NCBI GenBank assembly: GCA_964035545.1
Contig: CAXIUT010000277.1
Location: 1 to 64,000 of the forward strand
From: Bugula neritina
Lineage: Eukaryota; Bryozoa; Gymnolaemata; Cheilostomatida; Bugulidae
Direction of reading: 5' to 3'
DNA: 64,000 nt
The translations under genes and the position numbers were made by a program. Below are positions 26,206 through 37,647 of this stretch, piece after piece. How positions within the stretch are numbered: position 1 is the first letter of the stretch; the number at the start of each line of letters is the position of its first letter. The notes beneath the pieces are model-generated. The model was not told where the DNA came from and did not search any database. It saw only the letters and a program-made list of their open reading frames with translations.

Positions 26206-29200
26206 ATGAACGAAGACAAAGTACAACCTCTCTTCTCGTCTCTTCTCTCTACTCCATCAGCCACTCTCTAAGCCTTCGCCACTCTCAAAAAAACCCTCTT
26301 ATCCTCTCCTGATCTCCTATCCTCTATCCTTTAATACTTGACCAATGAATAACCAACTTCTTAGCAGCAAAACCAATACTTCCAAGTAATAACCATGATT
26401 CACCCAGTCCTCATCGACCTCTTCTAGGATATTCCAACTTAGCTGCAAGATGTATCTATGATTGTATGCAAGGATGTTCGATCAGGATTGCTGTCGGTGG
26501 TTGTTGCCCAGCATAGCAACTTGAAGATAGTTGGAGCACTAGGTTTACTCATCAGATAGATAGTAGAAATCGATGGAGTGAAGCCTTGGATATAGCCATT
26601 GGGAGATCTAATGAAATGGGCAGAGTCATAGTAACTACCTGCCATGCTAGCAGGCATTGAATTCTTTTTGTATCTACTCAAAGACACATCCTACACACGT
26701 AGTAGTTGCGATGCATAACTGTACAAACTAGCACCATTATTGCTATAAAAACTATTCGCAGTATTTGCTAACACATAACTAAATGAATCCAATAGAGCAA
26801 AACTACTGTATGTGGTATTGCAAATAATAAAAACCTTTTCTGCTTTGGACGGAGTAGACGATCCAACAGTTCGTTCTTGTTTCGATGGGACTTTCTAGTT
26901 GTGGATGAGTATGTTCGTAAGTGCATTGAAGGGGTCGCTGAATATGAACCTAACTATCAAGAAGTACATCATGAAGGTACCTTTATAGGTTATGCTAGAT
27001 ACTGGTGGTCGTGTATCGAGATATGCAGAGGTATCTTGGCCTTAGAAAGTACCATGAACCAGGTCATGTGTTTGCTATTTGGTAGTTTACGTATAGAATG
27101 ATACCACTCTACTTGTGGGGATTCGTATGGTAGCAGCCGACAGAATAATATCCTCCGCAAAAAGAACAACATTCAACTCGATAAGATTGTTTCAAATATG
27201 ATGACTAGAACGATTCTTTATGTCCCACACTCTAAGGACTAGCACTGGCATCTCTGGATTACATTTCTGTGATGCTGTCAGTGCCGCATCTGCAGGGAGC
27301 GTTGAGAGTGTCAGCGCATCACTTGACGAATGCTTTGTTTCATTACTTGATGATAGGGAACGAGTAGATGCTGGGATGGAAAGAAAATGCTCATCACTTT
27401 AGTTCTCAAATCGCTAATTTGGAATACTAAACTGGTGTTAGAGGTAGATGCATATCTATATTGAATTAAATGATATAAAAGTTTGGAGACCTCGCCATCC
27501 AAGCAATACTAGTATGTAGTTAGAAGTTTTTATTGAATTTGCCACAAAGTACAACCATGGGTACCTTTTCACTGATTCTCAATGCAGTTTTAGGAGATGA
27601 TTCCCTCTTAGCAATATCTAGTGGATTGTACTAGTCATAAGCGCAATTGTTGGGTTTGGCTAAAATAAGTGGAGTTGATATTAGATCTCAGTTAGAGGTA
27701 TCGGGATAGACTTGGCATAAGGTGTAGGTTGGGTTATTGGTTTTGGGTCGATTTTCATAAGATGTGATCGTATTCCAATCGAAACAAAGCAACAGTTTCG
27801 ATATATAAGCGTTTGTGACTGGCATAATAAAGCAAGTAAAGTAATAGTAGTATTATTCTTTATTGAAAGGACAAAGTTTATACTGTTTGACTAGATTCAT
27901 ATAAATAATATCGATCAAATACAAACAACTGTTTCCATAGCTACTTGCTGCAGCTCTATCATGCAATATATCTGTATATCCTTTGTCCTTGAGAGTCATT
28001 GCTTGTAGAGCTGCTTCTACTTTTCTTAAAAAGATTTAGAAACACAAGTTGGATATTCCTAAAGAAATTGTTGATTATATCTAAATGATACAACCTATCG
28101 AGAGAGTTTGCTAAATACCACTGCTATCATAGACAACTGCCTGTGTTATATAGGTTTTAGTAGAGTTATGTAAGAATAAGGAGTTGATGTTGTTGAACAA
28201 ACCTAAATCATAATACTTTTTGACTCTTTTTCATTAAAGTTTATCACAAACATCTCAAATACAACACTTTTTGATCTTGCTTAAAGGAATTATTCAGGAC
28301 TATAATGCTTTTTCTAGTCTAGCAAATGTTTTTATATCATTTACTAGTTAATGTCTTAAAGCCTATTTAGGTATAATAAGGTATATTTAGGTAGAGTAAA
28401 ATCATAGCAAAAGAAGTTACTTAAATCAGCTGATACATAGCTAATAACAACTGCATTGCATGTAACTGGAGTATTTATCGAACAATCTTCACTTCATCCT
28501 CAAAGCACATCATAAAAATAAAAAATGATAGAACTATTTGTCCCTTCAGTCGATATCATGTAAATCAATGAAGACATCCCTTTGTAGGTATCTTTTTCTC
28601 TATTCTTAAAAAATATAATCAGATCGTCATAAAGTTTATTCAATAGTAAAGAAATGACATAGCAAGTGATAAGAGTTGTTAGGTTGTTATTGCGTATTCC
28701 GAAAGATAAATCATTTTAATCTGCATCTATCTATGCTGGCAACTTGGCTATTCTTTTGTTTGATCGTATTTTATAAAAGAAAAATAACTAGATATTGCAG
28801 TAGATAGTATTGAAGGTATTTCGATCTAGGACTCCATCAGTTATACAATCTTTGGTACTAGTCTATGCTAGAATTATCAACTAGGGTGTTACTCCAGGTA
28901 TTCATTCATTTATTTAGATAACAAATTTGTTATTAGTAATGAGAGCTAGGTCAAAGTGAAAGAGGTAGTTGATTTTTTATCATCTTTTTCTATTGAAAAT
29001 CGAATGGGTCTAAAAATACTTGTTGATAAATGGTTGTTACAGCAAAGTCTATTTCGTGGAAAATACACCAAAATAGCTACGTACTCATTGCGATATTTAC
29101 AGTTTTATGGCTCTATCAAGGTTATTTTTACTGAACGATAAAAGAGTGGACAACTTGTTGGTTATTGGTTTCAATCCATCCCATACTAACATAAACAACG

Positions 29201-29646
29201 ACGTTAATGCTCCACTTAAAATCATGGCTACTCTTATCCGTTGTCTTGATAACTAGCTGAATGGATCTCGACAAGACGACTAAGACGATGAGGAGATAAA
29301 GATGTAGAAAGAGGAAGGATTGACTGTTGAGCTATAGAAGTTTAGAGAGGATGTAGAGAGTAAGGAGGAGACGGGTGGTAGTTTGGCTGATCGCTAGAAT
29401 CAGCAAGGAAGTACGTGTTATATGTCGGCCATGTTATAGTTTTATGATGATGGGGAGGAGTGTGATGATAAGACTGAAGAGGATTTGTTGTTTTTGAATG
29501 ATAGTTCTACTCGATTCGAGTTGGGAGAATATCTGAAAGACTTTTTCCATTATTTGTATTAGAATAGGAACTAGTATTTCAAGTAATGTGTTAAGGGATT
29601 GTTGAAAAAGGATGTGAGGATTTTACAAAAATATCTTAAGTTTTGA
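26206..29646 (+). CDS. Importin-9-like nuclear import receptor, copy 2
   Basis: ATG 26206, TGA 29644-29646. It has the same 3441-nt span as copy 1, and the four intron boundaries fall at matching offsets with GT and AG kept. Differences are scattered single-base changes, many silent or conservative; no new TGA appears in frame, so both copies look functional. It begins only 47 nt from the telomere, so its promoter must be very short or lie partly in the telomere-proximal DNA. Identity to copy 1 stops about 20 nt after the stop codon. Confidence 0.9.
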
Positions 29647-29840
29647 TCTTGTATCAGTTGTTAATTATTATAGTTATGATTGTGGTTATGATTGTGATTA
29701 TGATTGTGATTGTGATTATTGATTGAGGCATTATTCTGACTAAGTTATCAAGTTAGATATCAATAAAAGTAAAATAATACTATATATCAGAAAAGATATA
29801 TTTTTCATGATAATCAAATGGTTGGTTATTCGTTGTAAAT

Positions 29841-30565
29841 ATGTTCTAAAGTGATAATTTTGAATTCTATAATTAGAAATAATGTTGGACAGAGATATAG
29901 CCAGAATAAAGGACAAATAACAAAAAAAGAGAGAAGCTCTTATAAAAGAAATATAAGAATAAAGAAAGGCCTATCAATAGAAACAAAAAAATTAACACGA
30001 ATAGACTCTCAATCGATTGAGTCTCAAAGAAACTATGATGGATTTGTTCAATGAAGAACTAAAAACTCTAAAAATGTAATTCTAATATGAAGAATTAATC
30101 AATCCTAGATTCAAATACACCGAGTGGACCAGTAGAAATCGTTAATAGTACTGTTGCTGCTGTATTACTGATGCGAATGGCGAGGTGGAAGTGAAATCAG
30201 CAAGCAAAGATTTTAGCAAGTGGTGGAAGGCGAGTGATATGAAAGATTTTAGAGAGAAGCATCGAACGATTATAAATCGTTATGACTCTCTTAATTACTG
30301 TAGTTTGACTTGTTGTTATTTTCTAACAAAAACTATTTAAAAATGTCCACATTGTGTCTAATGTGACGATGGAATTGATAAAACTTGGTTTTATAGTTTG
30401 TTATTTGGATGTCCTTGTGTTATTGCATCATTTCCTCTATATCCGCCTGGGATACTGCTCTACAATGGATGTCATTGTCTATTCAAATCTTGCTACCAGA
30501 AAACAACAAGAACCAATCAAATCAAATCGCTTTATGATCGATATAAATAAGAACTAACTGATTGA
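29841..30565 (+). CDS. Cysteine-rich, membrane-associated protein, unknown
   Basis: ATG 29841, TGA 30563-30565; 235 aa after removing a 17-nt intron at 29884-29900 (gttggacagagatatag). The first 80 residues are a Lys/Gln/Glu coiled coil. Then comes a segment with clustered Cys (QYCCCC), CPHCVQCDDG, a hydrophobic stretch of about 25 residues with the motif GCPCVIASFPLYPPG, and a final Cys/Lys segment. The Cys/Gly/Pro hydrophobic block recalls PLAC8-type proteins, but I do not claim the family. Confidence 0.72.
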
Positions 30566-30710
30566 ATATCTTTTATTTATATTCAATTAATATATCTATT
30601 TGTTTTAGTAGATTTCATTGTTTTCGATTAGAACATAATCAGTCAGAACTCGAGATAGTATTTCAATGGATAAATATGTATATGTATATTATTGATATTT
30701 GTTGGTGTAA

Positions 30711-33694
30711 TCAATCTTCGCTTTGGCTGGGTTTTGAGAGTCCTTTGAAGATGGATGATGGAACTGTCATCTTGAAAACGGGTGCCAAGAGCAAGGGAAG
30801 AGAGCCGAGTACCATGCAGAGAGCGTGTTCTTTGAAACTCAAAGGAACTGTTCTGAGTGATTCACCTCCGAATTCAACACAGCAGATCTGGATGATAAGG
30901 GTAATAATGATGATGAAGATGAAGAGCGGGTTGTTGAAGAAGTTTTCAAAGACGTTGATTTAGTATTCTTTTAGTTTTCTAGCATTGATTTCGTTGAAGA
31001 CTTGCATCAATACGAAAGTATTGAAGAACAAGCAGTAGTGTTTACCTGATTATATGTTCCATTATGAAACATCAATTGAAGATTGAATGTCGAGAATTGT
31101 TGGAGCTGCATAAGTAAATATATACCGCGGAAGAGAATGATACCTAGAACGACGATTTGGAGAAGTCCTTGGCAGATAATGTTTTTCCACATCTATGGAG
31201 TAATCAAGTTCTCGAATTTAGAGTATGGTTTTCTTTTGAGGAGTTCGTCTGTTGGTGGTTCAGTGGCTAGGGCGAGAGAAGCCATTGTATCCATGATGAG
31301 ATTAACCCAGAGCATCTGAATTGGACTCAAAGGTGATTCTTTGAGGATGGCAGCTCCTGCGAAAGCCATAACTAAAGCACAGCAGTTGACTGTCAGTTGG
31401 AACTGTAAGAATTTTCTGATAGAATCAAAGATATTTCTTCCCCATTTCATAGCAGTAACAATTGAGCTGAAGTTATCATCGAGAAGAATAATTCCTGAAG
31501 CCTACTTGGCGACCTATGTTCCAGCAATACCCATAGCAAATCCGATATCAGCTTTTTTGAGTGCAGGGGCATCGTTGGTTCCATCGCCAGTCATGGCAAC
31601 AACGTGGTTTAGTTGTTTTAGACCGGTAGCCATGATGTATTTATCGGTTGGTGATGATCTGGCTAGAACTTTAAGTTGGTCTCTGACTAATTTGAAGTTT
31701 TAGATGTTTCCAATCACATCTTTATCGTCTTATTTTCTGAGTTCTTCAACAAAGGTTCTGAATTTTAAACCTGTCATAACAGTGTAGTCGTCTTCGCCTT
31801 GACTAACCCAATCTTATTCCAGAATACCTGCTTCTTTGGCAATAGCAACAGCTGTTTAAGGATTATCTCCTGTTATCATTCTGACTCGGACACCAGCTTC
31901 GAAGCATAGCTTGACTGCATGAGGAACAGCATCTCTGATGGGATCTTTAATACCTACCATACCAATAACAATCAAATCTTTTTATATTTCTTAAGCTGTG
32001 GAATTTTCATTGATTTTATTGTCTTATTTGTAGGCAAGAAGAAGTGTTCTGAGAGTACCTTGTGCAAACTATCTTTGTTTGGCTTCAAAAGTATGGAGAA
32101 AGGCTTCGCTCATGTTGGCAGGCTTTCCTTATGCATCAAGATATTTAGTGCAATTCTTGATGACGAGTTCTGGGGCACCTTTAGTATAGACAACTGTTTT
32201 TCCTTTCTGTCTGACAACTGTGCTCATTGATTTAGTTTTAGAGGCAAATGGAATAACTTTTATTGTATCATCTCTGAACTACATTCTGACTTGTCTGTAA
32301 TTGAAACCTAAATTGTAGGCTAACTCTAGAAGAGCACAGTCTGTTTTGTTACCGATTTGATCGACAAGACCCTTTTAGAAGATAGGATTTGCACTGGAAT
32401 TAACACAGACTCCAACTGATAATCTTTATTGAAGTTTTTTGTCTTAGATGTTTCCGACTGATGGCTTTTAGATAGTATCTTCGAGAAGGAACATTCTAGT
32501 AACAGTCATCTTGTTCATAGTTAGAGTTCCTGTCTTATCAGAGCAGATGTTGTCAGCTCCTCCCATGGTCTCACAAGCCTGCAAGAATCTAACCAAATTG
32601 TTTTAATCTTTCATTTTTCCTACTGAATAGGCCAAAGCGATAGTAACAGCTAGAGGTAGTCCTTCTGGCACGGCAACGACGATGATGCTGACAGCAATGA
32701 TGAATGCATCGACGACTTGATGTAAGGTGTTGAGTGTGAGGATAGTTCCCATGAAATCACCTGATTGGAAGGCTCCGTGAACTATATGGGCGGCCATGCA
32801 GACAAAGGTGAGGATGGCTGAGTAGATTCCAACGTCTCCGATTTGACTGGCAAGAACTGTCAATTTTGCTTGGAGAGGAGTTTAGTCTTCTTCTTGTGCG
32901 AGATTTTCTTTTAAGATACCGTATTGACTGTTCTTTCCAACAGCGAGGACAACCATCTTTCCTGTACCTTATACTATTTTTGAGCTGGAAATGAGGAAAG
33001 GAGCAGCTTCTATATCATCTTCACTCCATTCTGGTATTTTTTTGACAACGCCTTCGGGTTATCCTGTCATAGATGACTAATCAGCAACGATTCCATGATT
33101 TTAAAGTAGATATCCATCAACTGATATAATTTATCCTGTTTCTACTATTTGAATATCCCCAACTAGTAAACTTTCAACTGGAACATTGACGATATTTTAT
33201 TTTCTTAGAATGTTGACGTTTTTCTTATTAGCAATAGCATTTAGTTTTTTGAATTGTTGTTCTTTGATCCAGTTGTTGCCTGATGTCACAGTTACGATGA
33301 TAACGACTGCTACCAAGATGGATGTGCCTTCCATCCAGCCGTGTTCTAATCCTTAGGAAGCGATTCCCAAGACGAGGGAAACCACTGCTGCTAGACATAG
33401 AATTCTAAGCATTTCATCTTAGAAACTTTCAACGATCTATATTGCTGTAACGGTACCATTTACCATAGTGTTTTTTATGCCTTAGTAATTGGATTGTTTT
33501 AGCCATAGAAGTCTCTTCTGTGTTGGAGTTGTTCTGCTGTGTCGGTGAGGCCTTTCTTGGTCGGGAAGGTGATACCTTTGGATCTGTTTTAAGAGAGGTG
33601 AGGAGTCCTTTGGTGCGGTTCCAAGAATCAAGAGTTCTGAGGGAGTTTCCAGATCTGATTTAGTCTGGATCAAAGAGGTTTCTAGATAAGACAT
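30711..33694 (-). CDS. Plasma-membrane-type Ca2+-transporting P-type ATPase (PMCA)
   Basis: ATG 33694, TGA 30711-30713; about 994 aa. All P2B ATPase landmarks are present: [18 protein letters not shown] in the actuator domain, [18 protein letters not shown] in helix M4 (the Ca2+ site), [12 protein letters not shown] with the phosphorylated Asp (about 32530), KGAPELV for nucleotide binding, [20 protein letters not shown] at the hinge, and [21 protein letters not shown] in M6. It pumps Ca2+ out of the cytosol using ATP. The gene has no intron except for one frame change near 31025-31032: the C-terminal [16 protein letters not shown] block is one base out of phase with the preceding M8 region and no GT-AG pair of the right length exists there, so a missing T in a short run is the likeliest cause. 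No long C-terminal calmodulin-binding tail is seen. Confidence 0.95.
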
Positions 33695-34054
33695 GTTTTA
33701 CTTGAGGTCTTCTGTGGTATGGGGGAACATAATAAATAATTGCTGCGCTATTGAGATTCAAATTAGATAAATATCTTTTTTATTGTTGAATATTTACTTT
33801 TAATATCGAATATTAGATAAACTTGCAATAATATCACCTGATTTTATAGAATACATTCAAGTTCTTTATTCTCTAGAAACAATCTAAAAACTTATAAAAT
33901 AACCCCAACTATATCACATTTACCCTAAGATAAATTTTGTCTTTCCTTGACATTTAATCGATAGTTATGAAACGATTCTTATCATATCTATTATTAAAAG
34001 CTAAATAGAAATTATGCTCTGTCTATAATATGAAATTCCTTATAAATATTATAG
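33695..34054. other. Intergenic between divergent PMCA and RING genes
   Basis: 360 bp of A/T-rich DNA that must hold both promoters. No repeats or recognisable elements were seen. Confidence 0.6.
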
Positions 34055-35312
34055 ATGAGTGTATTTGGTAATTCTCGTAATTATGTTGTAGCTGATGAGC
34101 ATGCTCCTCTTTCTGTTACAGGTAATTCAAATCAGATCATTATAAGAAATAGTGCTTTAACGGTGACAGTTAATGGCAATTCGAACCGATTTATTATTTA
34201 AAATAGTCGACTTTAAATGACTGTTAATGGAAATAGTAATCATGTTCAAGGGAGGTTGTCTATTTTGGCTGTTGGATTTAATGGAAATAGTAATTTTGTC
34301 TAAGGAGATTAGGATTGTTAATGGAGATTGCTGTTTAGTAATGGAAATGGAAATAAAATACCAAGAGCAGGAGAAGGATAAAGAGGCTAAAGGAATTAAG
34401 GTAGTAGAAGACGAAATAATGGAGGGAATGGTGGAAATGGTGGAAATGGAGGTGGTGGAGGTGGCAGAGGTGGTAGAGGCAACGGAGGTTTAGGTGTGAA
34501 TAGAGGTCAAAATGGAGGTAACGGAGGTTTAGGTGTGAATAGAGGTCAAAATGGAGGTAACGGAGGTTTAGGTGTGAATAGAGGTCAAAATGGAGGTAAC
34601 GGAGGTTTAGGTGTGAATAGAGGTCAACAAGGTAACAGACCATCGAATGTAAACACCAATAGCTTTCACCAGAATCTTCAAAATAGCCAAAACCGAGTAA
34701 GCAATCAAAATTCAAACCGTTCTCAAGACCCAAACCAGAACCGAAACATATTCCAGAACAACTATCAAAATCGAACAAATCCTCTTTTAAACAACATGTA
34801 TCACATCGAATAGTAGTAAGAATAAATGATGATTCCTGCTAGAGGATTAGGCTCTTATCAGAATAACGGATTCGGACAGGGTAATATGGGCAATATGGGT
34901 GGCAATCGCTTTTTTTATGGGAAATGGCATCTTGGGACAGATGGAGAGACAAATAGGCAATGGGTTTAACATTTTTTTTAATCATGAGTAACATCCGAGG
35001 AGAGGTCAGGGAAGGGTGTTCCAATTCAATGTAAATAATAGAAATTTCAACTTTCCTGGACAAGTTGTTTAAGAGTAGGAGTAGCCTAGAGGGTTGTTGC
35101 AGGATGAGTTGAAGTTGTTGCCGAGATCTAAGCATACTGGAGCAAATGGTTCTTGTACGATTTGTTTGTGTGATATTGATGTGGGTGAGGAAGAGACGTT
35201 TTTGATGTGTTTCCATTCGTTTCATTGGACGTGCATAAGGGATTGGATGGTAAAATCTGATAAGTGTCCTGTTTGTCAGTTCGATGTTGCAAAGCATCTG
35301 CGTGGCGAGTGA
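34055..35312 (+). CDS. RING-H2 protein 1 with NGNSN and Gly/Asn repeats
   Basis: ATG 34055, TGA 35310-35312; about 418 aa. The N-terminus has five spaced NGNSN/TGNSN motifs in a pattern like a beta-solenoid. A Gly/Arg/Asn-rich region with a 13-residue tandem repeat (GVNRGQNGGNGGL) follows, then an Asn/Gln/Met-rich linker, and a C-terminal RING-H2 (CTICLCDIDVGE, CFHSFHWTCIRDWM, CPVC). The RING suggests E3 ubiquitin ligase activity. Start and RING are in different frames: the switch coincides with a T7 run at 34910-34916, and six Ts would give one continuous frame. No GT-AG intron of suitable length lies there. It is the first of three RING-H2 genes in tandem, same strand. Confidence 0.8.
34493..34628 (+). 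repeat. 39-bp coding tandem repeat
   Basis: Three full and one partial copy of a 39-bp unit, practically identical, encoding GVNRGQNGGNGGL in RING-H2 protein 1. The near-perfect identity points to recent expansion or ongoing homogenisation. Confidence 0.9.
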
Positions 35313-35517
35313 TTTGTGATGACAGCATAATTTTATCGTATTTTTTATTAAATTAGAAGTTATTTGAATATAAGTTAAGTTAATATTGAAGGTATATAAA
35401 TAAATTCTGAATTAACATAAGAAATTTGATATATTTATGAGATCTATTTATGTATCAATAAGTATTATATCTTCTCAAATCAGTGCGATATCATAAAATA
35501 AATCAATATCATATCTG

Positions 35518-36066
35518 ATGAAATAGCAAGAGAGAAAAATACAGTAGGCGATACGAAGATAGGAGGAGAGGCAGAGAGAGTTCGAAAAGAAGAGATACTA
35601 GAAAAGGATGGAATATGAGAAGAGGAAGTAATAAAAAGAGAGGTAGTATGAGAAGAGAATATAGAAACTGAAATTTTAAACTTAGTAAATGAAGAGAATT
35701 GATAAAAGATTATAATAGCGGTAAAGAGAAGCGATATAAAAGTATTTCGAGTAAGAAAGGAGAAGATAGGAATAGTAGAGGATGGAAGAAATGAATTCCA
35801 GGCTCTAGTAGATGTCTATTGGAGTTCATCATTAAAAGTAAAAGGGATTATTTAGAGAGGAGATGGCATATTTATAGAGGAAAAGTCATAGAGGAGAGAA
35901 AGGACATTGTGCGATATGTTTGGGTGATATTGATGTGGGAGAAGATTAAACGTTTTTGCCTTGTTTTCATTCATTCCATAGTTCTTGTATTAGGGATTGG
36001 ATGGATAAGTCAACTATCTGTCCTCTTTGTAATTCGAATGTGCCTAAACTATTGATCTTCTAGTGA
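35518..36066 (+). CDS. RING-H2 protein 2, basic coiled-coil N-terminus
   Basis: ATG 35518, TGA 36064-36066, 182 aa, no intron. The first 110 residues are almost only Lys, Arg, Gln and Glu (many Gln from TAA/TAG) and should form a coiled coil. The C-terminal RING-H2 reads CAICLGDIDVGE, CFHSFHSSCIRDWM, CPLC, clearly paralogous to RING protein 1 and with intact zinc ligands. The distance to the preceding gene is 205 nt. It is probably an E3 ubiquitin ligase; the coiled coil may mediate dimerisation or substrate choice. Confidence 0.85.
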
Positions 36067-36435
36067 TTTGTGATTGCTTATTGTCTAATATCACTAAATT
36101 TTGGAGATTAATGTTTATTTTGATTTAAAAGGGATGTGATAGGGTATTTAATAGTTAATAGATGTCTTTAATTAAAAATAAAAGAGTTTTTGAGTTAGAT
36201 TAATTGCTAAAATGAATTTATTAGTTGTTTTTGATAGTATATTGTAAGTTGAAGATTTATTTTATCCTTATTTATCTTTTTAAAACATAATTATCAATAT
36301 ATTTAATAATATTTAATCATTCGAATTTATATTGATTTTAATTCCTTCATTTTATAGCTTTAGACTCTTTTGAGTAAATATAATTATCAAGTAAGTATGT
36401 ATTGATATTATATCAAAAATTAATTTAAGAATATT

Positions 36436-36975
36436 ATGGAGGGCAATCATAAAAATAGGACTTAGAGGAGAGAAATATAGCAAATTTAGAAGAAAATTAA
36501 GAGATATGAGAGGAAACTTAAGCTTTTAAAAAATTTATATGAGCAAAGGAAAGTAATGAAGGAGAGAAAGAGAAAACTTCAAATGACTAAGAGATAAATC
36601 TACTAATAAAAGAATAAAATAGAAACGGAAAGGTGGAAGATTTTCGAGTAGAAGATAGAACGTTTCTACTTGAAAGGACTGCAATATTTAAGCAATCTTA
36701 GAAGAAGAAGATAGTAGGAGTAGACTCGATAGATGTTTTTGGAAGTAGCAGCAGGACTATCTGCTAAATAGATATACTTGCTTCCCATATGCCAGCATAA
36801 AGGAAAAAAGGTGGATTGTTTTATTTGTTGTTGCGATATTGAAGTGAATGAAGAGTAGACATTTTTGAGTTGCTGTCATTCGTTTCATACATAGTGTATT
36901 TAAAATTGGTTGGCTTAGTCGGCTAGTTGTCCCATTTGCCGATTTGATGTGAGTAGATATATAAGTAAAAAGTGA
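36436..36975 (+). CDS. RING-H2 protein 3, basic coiled-coil N-terminus
   Basis: ATG 36436, TGA 36973-36975, 179 aa, no intron. It has the same architecture as RING protein 2: a Lys/Arg/Gln-rich helical N-terminus, then CFICCCDIEVNE, CCHSFHTQCIQNWL and CPICRFDV. The extra Cys residues around the first ligand pair are a local peculiarity. Tandem position, strand and structure indicate gene duplication with divergence of the N-terminal halves. Confidence 0.85.
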
Positions 36976-37028
36976 TATTCATGTTTTATAAGTGATATAA
37001 ATAGTTGATATTTGAGAATATATAGTTT

Positions 37029-37312
37029 ATGTTTGTGAGACAGACCAAGAGGAAAGTGTACGACTAGGACGGATCGCTCTAGAAGTACTAATTTATTGAG
37101 TTAGAATCGATATATTGAGGAGCATCAGACGCAAAGATGTGCCTGCTTCTGCTATAGAAGACTAAAATCAAGACGACTAGATTATTTTGAATCTCAAGTA
37201 AGAGTAAAAGTAGCATCGAATGAATTCGATAGTAAAATGGTTGGTTTTGGTCTTGTTGCTGGTTTGTGTTGGTTGTGTGGCGGGTCAATTCGAACCATGG
37301 ATAATTGATTGA
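37029..37312 (+). CDS. Small single-pass membrane protein
   Basis: ATG 37029, TGA 37310-37312; 87 aa after removing a 20-nt intron at 37085-37104 (gtactaatttattgagttag). The N-terminus is basic/acidic and helical; a single hydrophobic helix (WLVLVLLLVCVGCVAG) lies close to the C-terminus, as in tail-anchored (SNARE-like or adaptor) proteins. A GT...AG pair at 37284-37313 (30 nt, in frame) could instead extend the product to TGA 37397-37399. Family unknown. Confidence 0.65.
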
Positions 37313-37647
37313 GGAAATGGCGCCAAAGTCAAATGGCAAGATGGTTGTCAATTTTAGCCAATTGAAAAAAAAGTTGTCAATGGATGTTGTATTGGATGAT
37401 ATGTAGGAGAGAGTTGTTTGCTAGGTGATGGATGGTTTCGCATATTGTGGTTTCAATATGACGATACCCACTAAATGATACTACTACCTTATTTTATTAT
37501 TAATGTTTTAGCTATCAATAATTACTTATTTATTTGCTATTTTTAACAATGATAGTCAATTAGTGAATATAATCTTTTATTATTGTTTATCAAATTGATA
37601 GCAGAAATAAGCTATTGTAGATTTGAATAATAATTTATAATAATCAA

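Noticed and set aside
25642-26209. Several overlapping frames of Gly-Val, Gly-Leu, Pro-Gln or Pro-Thr dipeptides
   Set aside because: They are translations of telomere repeats and of the N gap, not genes.
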